This document shows, one piece after another, positions 1-10,900 of a stretch of DNA of 64,000 nt. Under the pieces are notes generated by a model. It was not told the DNA's origin, searched no databases, and was given only the letters and a program-made list of their open reading frames with translations. The DNA lies in NCBI GenBank assembly GCA_964247055.1, contig OZ176055.1, forward strand, positions 2,542,001 through 2,606,000, given 5' to 3'. A program made the position numbers and the translations under genes. The first letter of the stretch is position 1. Each line of letters opens with the position of its first letter. The stretch is from Paragordius varius (taxonomy: Eukaryota > Nematomorpha).

Positions 1-170
1 TGGTTATCTTTTTTAAAAAAATATCTGTCAATTATTTTTTCGTTTTGTCTATATATAAATCAATCTTTACTGTATATTTGATGATGGAGATTTCTCAACA
101 TTATACATTAAAATAAAATCCTATTCTGCCATTGAAAAGTTACACATTACTAATAAAATATTTATTTTAG

Positions 171-2088
171 TTCAATCCAATGGTTCATCTGGTATTCCTG
201 TTTCCTTCTGCCTTTATACTGATCACATCCCTTGTATCAGATTATCGAGATATAGCGTTAGGGCTAATCATATTGTTGATTGGTAATTATTGAAATTAAA
301 AACAATATTTTTAAACATTAATATTGATTTTATTTTTGAGTTGAGATAAAAAATTTAAAATTATGGGATTGATATTATAATTTAAGAGAACAATTTTAAA
401 TTTAAATACCAATTTTATTAAAACCACAATAATTAAGCTTCAAACATTTTCACAGGTATCCCAGTATATATGTTGTTTATCAAACCGTCGACATCTAAAA
501 AGTGTTGTTTTCGAGGCAAATCCTGCCAAAGTAGTTCAGGTATATTTTTAATAATATATTTATTTGCAACAATTATTTTAGAGATTAAATTATTTTAAAA
601 TGGTAATTCTCGCCTTTAATATAACAATTACATTTTTTTGACATTATGTACTTAAATTTAAAAAATGAAATTGTTAATTAAAACAATTAAACAATGTGAA
701 TAGTGTCCTTTAGATATTGATTTATATTAATTGTTAAAAAAAGCTTAATGGCAAATTTAAATAAAGTGTTATTGACTTATGTATAACATTGTCAAAGGAA
801 TTTTTAACAAAATATTTTTTTTCGATATTGCTTATGACCAGCGAATTCATTTGCCGTAAAAATATGTATTTGATTACGACCTAGTTTTTATAATATTGAG
901 ATAAAATCTTGAGCAAAAAGTGAAAATCAAGCACAATTGGATATAATTCAATTAATAATTAAAAAACTTGAGATATTATGGCTTATTATCATTTTAGCAA
1001 TAGCCTAAAATCATATAGTTAAGGTTTTTATAAAAACTCGGTTCAAAACATCGCGTTTTACTTTTAACCTACTTAAAAGACAAAAAAAATTTTATGAAAC
1101 CATAAAACAATTTTTTAATTATAGCTAAACTCACTATTAAAATTAACATTCATATTATATGTAGTATAAAAACCAAAAATTATTTTCATGTTTTGTCATC
1201 TTGTTTATGAGTGTATTTAAAATTTACTGTTTTATTTTAGAGTCTTAAATGAGCGAGATAAATTAAATAAATTGATACAAAATAAGAACTACAATAGTGA
1301 AAAACCCAAAATCCGTATATATCCTAGAAAAATATTAATTTGTTAAAACCAACCTGTTACAGGTATTTGTATGGATTGTTGGTTGTTCTATTTTAATTTT
1401 ATTTTGCATAGTATATACATTTTCCCGCTCATATAAGATTAAAAAAACAGTATAAATTTACACTCATAAACCAAATGAAAAAAATAAATAGATAAAAAAA
1501 TATTTTTGATATATATTTTTACTGAATAAAATATTAATTTTAGTAATTTAATAGTGGGTTTAGCTAGTAATAATTAAAGAAAATATTTTAATACAATTTC
1601 ATAGAAAAATTTTGTCTTTTAAATATGTTAAAAGAAAAAGATTTTTTCATCTAATTCAATAAAAACCATAACTATATGATTTTAGGCTAATTATATATTT
1701 AAAATATCTCCTTGAATTACATAATATCTCAAGTTTTTCTCATTATTTTGTGAATTAACCTTAATTTTCACTTGCCCAATTTTGATTATCTCATAATATT
1801 GAACTAAATCGTCAACAAATAAAATATTTTGCGGCAAATGAATTCGCTTGTCATAAGCTATCTCATGAAAAAAATATTTTTGTTAAAAAAATAAACCCTT
1901 TTGCACACAGTGTAATATTTGTTTAAGTTTATAATTAATGTATTTATTATTAATTAATTTTAGAAAGTTTGACAATCTTTTTGCAAAAATTGCTAATGAT
2001 AACAGAGGCGAATGAAGATGAACCCAATGGTGAATGTAAAACTATAGAATATGAAAATACTCAACCAATACATAATACAAAATTTTGA
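171..2088 (+). CDS. SLC7/LAT-type amino-acid transporter, last three exons (partial)
   Basis: Three exons join in frame: 171-282, 456-539 and 1964-2088 (stop TGA). Every junction has AG before and GT after, and both introns are phase 1. The joined peptide has a hydrophobic segment (PMVHLVFLFPSAFILI), then IALGLIILLIG, then GIPVYMLF, then a basic Cys-rich stretch (KKCCFRGKSC), and near the end SLTIFLQKLLMITEANEDE. Family knowledge: light-chain (LAT) transporters of heteromeric amino-acid exchangers end with TM11-TM12, a conserved GLPVYFFGVWW-like segment and a cytoplasmic tail resembling STTVLCQKLMQVVPQE; the order and spacing here match. Such proteins sit in the plasma membrane, disulfide-linked to an SLC3 heavy chain. 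The substrate cannot be told from this fragment. The 5' part lies upstream of the window. The second intron is swollen by a long inverted repeat (802-1892). Confidence 0.8.
802..1892. repeat. Long inverted repeat (foldback/MITE-like) in the SLC7 intron
   Basis: The left arm contains GCGAATTCATTTGCCG near 840. The right arm contains its near-complement CGGCAAATGAATTCGC near 1833. Further matching blocks run inward in the expected order, for example TGAGATATTATG with CATAATATCTCA, CCTAAAATCATATAGTTA with TAACTATATGATTTTAGG, and CTCATAAAC with GTTTATGAG close to the centre. Arms are roughly 400-500 bp and diverged. No coding capacity is seen. A related fragment sits at about 5297-5480. Confidence 0.6.
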
Positions 2089-2380
2089 ACTGTTTTTTTT
2101 TAATTTTAGTTTTTTTATAAGTCAAACTATATTTTACATCATAAATTGCTCAATACAAATAAGTACGGAACTTGTGATTCAAATTTTAAAATTATAATGT
2201 ATCATAAAAAATTTATAATATTGGGAAAAAATATAAATTAAAATTTTGTGGTATAATTGTTGTACTTATATAATCCTAGATTCTATGTGTTTTAAAAAAA
2301 TTTATTTTAATCATTCCTAATTCCATTAAAACTGATAAAAATTATATTAATTTGATGAAGTTTGGTCTACTTAATCAAAA
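2089..2380. other. Intergenic, 3' flank of the SLC7 gene
   Basis: A+T-rich sequence of 292 bases between the transporter stop and the first Helitron end. I see no gene and no canonical AATAAA close to the stop. Confidence 0.5.
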
Positions 2381-3433
2381 TCTATATATTTATAAAAATG
2401 GAAAATGCTGGCTTTGTGATCTGGTACAGGAAAACCGGTAGACCCAATCAAATCCAAATATCGAAAAAATATAATCATTAATAAATGCCCCGACAATAGC
2501 TTCGCCCTTTTTTTTAAAATAGGCCCCCAGTTCGGGCCCACCCCGTATGAAAAACGGTTTTTTTTTGAAAACAGAAGTCCACAAAAATCGTGTCTTTGAG
2601 ACAATTTTCCGGAGAACGTGTTGGGCCATTCAATTTTAAATATGATTTTTGTTTACTTATTTTCGATTGCGCTGAACATAGCCGAGCCACTTTTTTGATT
2701 TAGGCCCTCTTTTTACCCGCTCCACCCGTGAAATGCCACCTTTTTCAAAAAACAAAGTCCACAAAAATAATTTTTTAAATCGATTTTTGCCCTAGGTATG
2801 AGACCGTAAAAATTCAATAAAGATTCCACGTATTCCCTGTTAAAAGGCAAAAATTTTAGTCTACCGTTTATTTGATGATAGCTGCTGGGTAAGGAGCTAC
2901 CTGCTAAAAACTGATTTTTCATATAACTTTGTGATCTGTTTCCGGAAAACCGGTGAACCCAATCAAATCCAAACATCGAAAAAATTAATCATTAATGAAT
3001 GCCCCGACAATAGCTTCGCCCTTTTTTGGAATTAGGTCCCCAGTTTGGGCCCACCCCGTGTGAAAAATGGGTTAAGTCAATTTTTTGGAGAACGTGTTGG
3101 ACCATTCAATTTCAAATATGATTTTTGTTTACTTTTTTCGATTGCGCCGAACATAGTCTAGCCACTTTTTTGATTTAGGCCCTCTTTTTACCCGCTCCCC
3201 CCGTAAAATGCCATTTTTTTCAAAAAACAAAGTCCACAAAAATAATTTTTTAAATCGATTTTTCGCCCAAGGTATGAGACCGTAAAAATTCAATAAAGAT
3301 TCCATGTATTCCCTGTTAAAAGGCAAAAATTTTAGTCAAGCGTTTCTTTGATGATAGATGCTGAGTAAGGAGTATCTATCATATGCATAGCATGTTAAAA
3401 GATATATGGATATTAATACATTATTTATGGTAA
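2381..3433 (+). mobile_element. Non-autonomous Helitron copies, 5' parts (cluster unit 1)
   Basis: It starts with TCTATATATTTATAAAA after a host A, which is the classic TC start of animal Helitrons. At about 2926 the 5' region begins again (CTTTGTGATCTGTTTCCGG), so this is one copy plus a 5'-truncated second copy. The blocks TTCGCCC, GGGCCCACCCCGT and a Y-rich GCCCTCTTTTTACCC stretch recur in copies at 20.5 kb and 33-34 kb. No Rep/helicase coding is seen; short open frames here are not conserved between copies. Confidence 0.65.
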
Positions 3434-3585
3434 TCTATATATTTATAAAAATGGAAAATGCTGGCTTTGTGATCTACAGAAAAAACGGTAGACCCATTCA
3501 AATCCAAACTTCGAACCTCCCCCCCCCCCCCCCAGAAGTCCGAAGGACTTCCTCGGGCTGCGCAGCAGCACGAGATTCACGCTAG
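3434..3585 (+). mobile_element. Minimal Helitron derivative, both ends present (152 bp)
   Basis: The 5' end is TCTATATATTTATAAAA. The 3' end has a perfect 7-bp stem hairpin (GAAGTCCGAAGGACTTC), then a second hairpin closed by CTCG/CGAG, then 11 bases ending in CTAG, followed by host T. This matches the Helitron rule: 3' hairpin, CTRR end, insertion between A and T. Almost the whole interior is replaced by a C homopolymer of about 15-18 bases. It is nearly identical to 4139-4290. Confidence 0.75.
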
Positions 3586-3602
3586 TATATATATATATAT
3601 AA

Positions 3603-4138
3603 TCTATATATTTATAAAAATGGAAAATGCTGGCTTTGTGATCTGGTACAGGAAAACCGGTAGACCCAATCAAATATCGAAAAAATATAATCATTAATGA
3701 ATGCCCCGACAATAGCTTCGCCCTTTTTTTGAAATAGGCCCCCAGTTTGGGCCCACCCCGTGTGAAAAATGGGTTAAGTCAATTTTTTGGAGAACGTGTT
3801 GGACCATTCAATTTCAAATATGATTTTTGTTTACTTTTTTCGATTGCGCCGAACATAGTCGAGCCACTTTTTTGATTTAGGCCCTCTTTTTACCCACTAC
3901 CCCCGTAAAATGCCATTTTTTACAAAAAAAACAAAGTCCACAAAAATATTTTTTTGATTGTATTTTTTTGCCCACGGTATGAGACTGTAAAAATTCGAGA
4001 AAAATTTTTCGTATTGCCTGTTAAAAGGCAAAAATTTTAGTCAAGCGTTTCTTTGATGATAGCTGCTGAGTAAGGAGTATCTATCATATGTATAGCATGT
4101 TAAAAGATATATGGATATTAAAACATTATTTATGGTAA
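3603..4138 (+). mobile_element. Non-autonomous Helitron, 5' part (cluster unit 2)
   Basis: It has the same TC start and interior as the 2926-3433 copy. It also has the same right flank (AGCATGTTAAAAGATATATGG, then TTATTTATGG) before the next TC start. The pair 2926-3585 and 3603-4290 therefore reads as a segmental duplication of Helitron plus flank, separated by a short TA repeat at 3586-3602. Confidence 0.6.
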
Positions 4139-4290
4139 TCTATATATTTATAAAAATGGAAAATGCTGGCTTTGTGATCTACAGGAAAAACGGTAGACCC
4201 ATTCAAATCCAAACTTCGAACCCCCCCCCCCCCCCCCCAGAAGTCTGAAGGACTTCCTCGGGCTGCGTAGCAGGACGAGATTCACGCTAG
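4139..4290 (+). mobile_element. Minimal Helitron derivative, second copy (152 bp)
   Basis: TC start, C homopolymer of about 16 bases, hairpin GAAGTCTGAAGGACTTC (one G:T pair compared with its twin), and CTAG at 4287-4290 followed by T. It differs from 3434-3585 by only a few substitutions, so the duplication is recent. Confidence 0.75.
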
Positions 4291-4933
4291 TTTTCTAATA
4301 AAATATTAAATTCCTATCAAATATATCATATGATTTATTATTAGATATAAATATTATAGGAAAAATTGAACTATGCAAATAATAAATAAGCAATAAAAAA
4401 TGGATAAAGTTCAAAATAATACAATTCAGTATATTTTTAGTCATTCATAGCATTTTATTGCAATATGGAATTAATTTTTCAGCTTTTTATGAAAAATAAC
4501 TTGGAACGGATAACAATGATTTTGGGTAAAACATTATTCGGCTTTCAATTATATTGCATTTGTGAAAAATTAAATTATAATGATACTAATAAGTTTCAAA
4601 AAATTGGCAAAAATATTTTTCCATATTGTGCGCGCTTGATTCACAAACATTTATTTCAAAAATTAATAGAGTACATTCGTCGGATTAGCAAAGTCAAACC
4701 ACTCTTTGTGCGGACTGAATTTAAACTTAAATTGATAAACATTTAAAATTTTTCCTATATCCATAAATAATTTTATGTGATTTTTTTTCAAACAAAAATG
4801 TTTCGCGCAACGCCGATTAATGATAGTTAAAAATATTTTTAAATTTTTGATATGATTTTTTGCTAAATTGCGACGCCCTCTGATTTTTACAAAAAGAGGT
4901 AGGTTTGACTGACTCTACGACTGTCTTTTTTGT
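4291..4933. other. Intergenic, 3' flank of the myotubularin gene
   Basis: A+T-rich. An open frame of 93 codons on the + strand (4465-4746) has no recognisable motif and no splice support. On the minus strand an AATAAA lies at 4454-4459, rather far (about 475 bases) from the myotubularin stop. Confidence 0.4.
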
Positions 4934-7900
4934 TTAATGGGTCGACGGATTAGTAGATGTATAAAATTTATATGGCATGTCATTAGTTGCGTTATGGATA
5001 AAATATTCCAAATTATTCTTAGTATTATCACCATTTGTAATTTCGCTGGGTAAATATGAGGAGTTTTGTTTATTTTTAAATTCATCATTAAAAATGTAAT
5101 TTTCGTCGAGAGCTGAGAGGCCAAGGGAAGGGGGAGTAGAGGTGCCTGCTGAAAAAGTGTTTAACTTTTGCGTTAATTCATAGACTTGTTGTTCCAAATC
5201 ACGTTTGACTGTGTTGAGTCGCTTATACTTTTCTTGCATATTGGGTTGCTGTTTTTTTACACAAATAAGGTAAATATAAAAATATTTGAGAGAATTACGC
5301 ATTATAGAGATATTATGGTTGATTATCATTTTAGAATATATTTTCTATGAATAATTAGCCTAAAATCATATATATAGGGTTTATAATAAAAATTTTCATT
5401 TTCGACTTTTATTCTAAAAGCAGCTTAATCGATTTTTATCAACGCATTTTAGCTAATTTTAAATAAATTCCATAAAACAATATTTGTATGTATTTTTAAC
5501 AATAAATTTTGTAATGCGCTTTTTTCAAAATATGTTTAAATATAAATAGGAAATTATTTGACATAAAATGTTTAAATTGAAGTAGGCCCCATTTTTTCAG
5601 GATACAATTAAAAAAAACAGTTTATAATAAACAAACAGAATTTTCAATTTTTTAAAAAATTAACCATAATGTTTTTATTAAATTTTTACCTCATTTACAA
5701 TATAAATTTATTAATGTTATATACACAAATCTTGCTTTTTGATTCGTATTCAAATTTTTTGTTAAAAGGTCTACTTTTCAAAACTTTACAATTTAAAATT
5801 CAAGTTAATGCCAAATATTTTAATTTATTACCAATTTATATCTCTATACAATTTTTCAAATCACACACACATATAAATCTTTTACTTGGCATTTTGTGTA
5901 AGGATTCCACCGTAAATAATACGCATTCCAAAACTCCAAATGTCTAATCGTTACTATGGGGTAAAGGACACATTTTCGCGGTATAACCAATTCCCTTTGC
6001 GAATTCATAGTGTGCATATTGTTACTATTGATTGATTTTGGCGCAAATGGATTGATATAAAAGGGATTTATGAAATCATTGAGATTACTATTTATGGCAG
6101 ACCATAGAGATTGAGTATTCATTTTGACTTTCTGCGTGTGTGCGCATATATATCATTTAACAAATTCACTCTTAAACAAATCAAATTCACCCTTAAAAAA
6201 TCACCCTTGAACAATTCAAATTCACCCTAAAATAAATTCTTAAGATCAAAAATTATTTTTATTTTTTAAAATTTTTAAAATATGAGATTGTCTTTATTAA
6301 TATAATGCTGAAAAAATAATAAACTCTCGTAAAAATATATTTCATATTAATGATGAATTATATTCAGAAAACATATAATTTATTTTTAGGGTGAATTTGA
6401 ATTGTTAGAGGGTAATTAGAATTGTTCAAGGGTAATTTAAAATTCGAGGGTCAATTTGATTTATTCAAGGGTGAATATGAATTTTAAATGGGATATAAAA
6501 ATGCGGCTATACTTTTTGCTTCTGCTTCGAGTCCGTGACAAAAATTATTATTGCATATTAAAAGGAATTATTTTAATCAAAATGGATGTAAAATAAAAGA
6601 TATTAGATATATCAGATGGAATTTGAGCATAAACGCCGTTAAAATTTTTTATTGATAAAATTATTTTAAATAATCCCACATCATGAAGTGATCAAAACAA
6701 ATGTAGAAATTAAAACAAATCTATTTTTATAAACGCAGATATTAATATTCAAAAAAATCAAAAAAATATTTAACCGCAAAAATATCTTTTAAAGTATTGA
6801 TAATTAATGTATACCAATATTTCGACCCTTTCGCGTTCACAATTGCCTAAAAATGTACCAAAAAGACAAGAATGCAAATTATCCAAAATATATATAAGTA
6901 GCGTTTGATCAAACTCAAAAGCTTGTGGGAATTGACGTGTGAGTTGAAATACGCAATCCATAAATTGCAAGAAAACAGGGCTTACTTCAGAAGCTTTGTT
7001 CTTAAAGCGAGTGTAATCTAGAGATTTTTTCTAAAAACATAAAAATAATTATTCAAATTCATATTATATTGAAATAAAGTTTATTAAGATTAAAAATTAT
7101 AAGTTAAAATTATTTAAAAATATTGAGTTTAAATTATTTAGGGTGAAATTATAAATCAACAAACATAATGCAAAGGAAAAACTCAAAAGTTTCTTAAAAA
7201 TGGGTTTGAAAAAACTTAAAGTCATGCTAAAAAGGTATATAAATCTTAATCATCACAAAATATTTTAAAGCAAATATCCCCGAACATGATAATATAATGA
7301 AAGAAATTCTTTAAACCATAATAACTAATTTTTTTGAACCATAATGATATCAAAAAAAATCTTTTGTGAAGATATCAAATATTTCTCATACTTTCTTTTG
7401 TCCTGTTGAGGTGGAAACATTAATGGACGATGACGTGGCATTAATTTTGGATAAAGGGGGAAGCGAAAAAGCTGAAACCGAAGATTTTTCCCCACCTATA
7501 CTTGTTGATTCCTCATCGTTTATTCCATTGTAAGCATTGTTCTTATTCATTTCATAAGGGGGTGGTGGTGGTACGGCATAACTATGCCTTAATCCAACAA
7601 CACTATTTTTACCAAAATTCTTTCTGAGTGCTATATCATTATTTTCTCGAGAATGTAAATTATTTGAATTTGCTGCTGAAGTTAAAGTTGATAAATTATC
7701 ATTGATATGAGTTTTAATGGGTAAAGATGTGTTGCTTAAATCATTTAAGTCTATTGAAGATGTATGAGGGGTTGCTTTAGAAGTGCTTTGATTTTTTAAA
7801 TTTTTATTGGTTAGAGAAGTTGGCGTAGAATCATAATTATCCCAACCATGAGCAAATCTCTAAAGGAATAAGAATTAATAATTTTTATATTGTTAGCCCA

Positions 7901-10900
7901 TCCCAATAATAAGCCCATTTTATTATAATAAATTAAAAAAAGTAACAAAGATGGCAATAATTGCTTCAAAACTTTACAAGTTTTGCGCATTAGGTCCAAA
8001 ACTTAATATATGGTTCTCAAGGCAAAATATTCAACCATTTTTTTGAAATTTGTGGAATGTAAATATAAATACATTTCGTTAAAAATAAAAATATGATTTA
8101 AATGCAAAACCTTCAATTTTAATGCCTCTATTCGTAAATAGAAGTCATGATTATTACAAGATGGGTTTTCAAAATATGCAAAAAGTCATAAAAATCTTAA
8201 AACTCAATGTTAAAATACCTGTGAAAATTTGTGACCAAATGAGATCCATTCTTTTTCCAACAAAACTTCAAAGCCTTCAATGGTCCGGTAATAGGGATCC
8301 AACATCAACATAGCAAGGGATGTTAACTTTACGAAAAATTACAATTAATATAGACAAAGTATAAAGAGCTCAAATTTATGTCAAAATATCCATAAATTTT
8401 AATAAACTATTAAAAAAATATTATTTGAATATAGATATGCTTTGCACATTAAATTGGTCAATCAATTATGGCATAGTTGGTTACCCATTAAAATATCATT
8501 CCAAAACATTCACAGGATAAAATAATTTATATAATGTATAAAAATAAAAAATCATTTTTAGAAATTTACCATAATGTATTATACCTGAGCAGTTCGATCC
8601 CAACCATCTGAACAATGTATAAATACCGATGTTTGCTGATTATCAACTTTATCCACAATACGTAAAGCACCAAACAATATGGCCTAAAAATTAAGAATTA
8701 TCGAGTAAAAAATTAAAATTATATATCGAAAACGTAAAAAAATAGATAAATATTATTTAGTTACAAATACAGAAAGCCATAAATTTTTTGATATAACTTA
8801 AAGGATTAGGAATAGCAAAATGTTTAATTGAACTTAATCTCAAATGATAGGTCAATTTTGAAAACATAATTATTTTTAAAAAAAATATACTTATTATTTA
8901 TACGTTTTTTATGTATGTATATAATTAATTTTTGTTGTAAATTTAAAAAAAATATTATAAAATTTGTTTGACATAATAAATGATAACCAAACCCTAATGT
9001 GGTCTAACCAATGTGTAGATTCTAGCTTGGTTAACCAGTGCGTTTCATCTACAAAGGGAAAACATTCTTTTTGTAATTTCTTCAAACTATATACAAAATA
9101 AAATTTAAGATGTTCAATGATTTGTATATAGTCTATAAAAGTGATGACATGGTATTGAAAAAAATTATGCAATGTGACAATTGTAAAGGGATAAAAGTTT
9201 CTCTAAAAATTTTGTAACCTCAAGTTAACACCCCCCCCCCCCCCCCCCCCCGTTTAATAGGTTTTTAAATCATATAACAAAATTAATTATTTCGTAGCAC
9301 ATTCTCAATCATTAAATTTTTGACTATATGTGGGTTTAAAAATTATCAAAACTTTTTATTAATTAATCACCTAGTAAGTATTTAGCGATTAGTATTTGAT
9401 CATTTAACACTTTTTACATGTAAATTTTATTTGTAGTTGAAAATAAAATGTTGAATAAAATGAAAAGGTATTATTTGCAAAAATTGTAAATATAAAACCT
9501 GTCTCTCATAACATGTATGTTAGCTATATCAAGGAAAATAAATTCAGTGTCAGGATATTGTTCTTCAGATTCATAACCACCACCCTTAGCCTATTATATA
9601 ATCAACACAGGGTTTTTACATTAAGATATTTTATATTTTAATTCGTTTATGAATCAGAAAGTTATGATGTATAAAGTTATATTTTAAAAACTGAATATAA
9701 TGAAATTAAAAATTTAATAAATAATTTCATTTCTATTAATATTTTCAACCGAACATTTTTTTCCCCAAGATTTATGTTCCAATACAAACCTTATCAAAAA
9801 TGTCTAATTAGGCGTTAAAAATTGTAATGTCCAAATAAAACAAATCTATAATTTAAACATTTTGGCCATTAATTTAGGAAAATATACTTAAAATTCAAAA
9901 AATATATAAAAAAGTAAAATGAATAAATTCATATAGTTATAAGTTTTTACCCAAAGAAAAAAAAGAATAAAACCCCATAAAAACTACCTTATTAGCGACA
10001 GCATTAATACGTGGTCTGGCATCAAAAATAGCCAAATTTTGGCTGTAATGTGCATTTGATTCAACCAGCAATTTAATATATTCTCGGTCAGATTGACTAC
10101 TGGCATTTTGATTCGTATTTAACGATAAACCCGACAAGGGTTGAGCCCCCCGTAAAATACAAGCATCTGAAGGGGTTGTGGTTGTCAAATTTCTACTAAC
10201 CAAAAAAATGGAATTAATTTATTTTATAGCATAGAATTAATTTTAAAATTGTAAAAATTATAAAGATAAAAACACAATTTTTCCGTTATATAAACGAATC
10301 TGAAGAGGTCGTCGGAATTCTAATAAGAAATTTAATTGGGTTTTTTAGCATAATTCTTATCAATAAAATTGTTTCTGCAAAATAAAAATTGAAATTATCA
10401 AGTTAAATATAAAAAGGCAATTCCCCTCCCTCGCGTAAAATACAGGCTTTTGAATGGGTTGTGGCCAAATTTCTGGCAATAACGAGAAAAAATGGAATAA
10501 TCTATTTATTACAGCATATCTCGGTAAATGAGAAGTCGAAATCTAAATTATTTGATTTATAAAATTAAAATACTACCCATATATATTGTTGAGAGATTAA
10601 TTATTGTATATTATAATATCTGACACGAAAGGACTGTCATATACGGAATTAAGATACAAATGTATATTTTTTTAAACCCTACTCATTTGAACCAATTAAA
10701 AATCTAAAAATATGGTATACTTATGTTTTTATGTGTGGATCTGTTATAGAAAATTTCGATTTTTACTTTACATATCATACGCTTTTTCTCAATCGCTGTA
10801 TTGGTATAAATACTTAAAAAATTGGCCATCTTACATACATTATTACAACAAAATTATTAGGGAAAATGTTATCATTTATAACTTAATAAAAATAAAAATT

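Noticed and set aside
2371-4290. Short minus-strand open frames with conserved peptides between copies
   Set aside because: They lie in Helitron non-coding sequence, start and stop at different places in each copy, and match no Rep, helicase or other domain.
4465-4746. 93-codon + strand frame starting MELIFQLFMKNN
   Set aside because: No motif, A+T-rich codon use like the surrounding intergenic DNA, no splice context.
8909-8992. C-terminal extension of the frame after [10 protein letters not shown] in the myotubularin gene
   Set aside because: It is intron read-through: GT follows HIR at 8992-8991 and the next exon continues with [12 protein letters not shown], as in the family.
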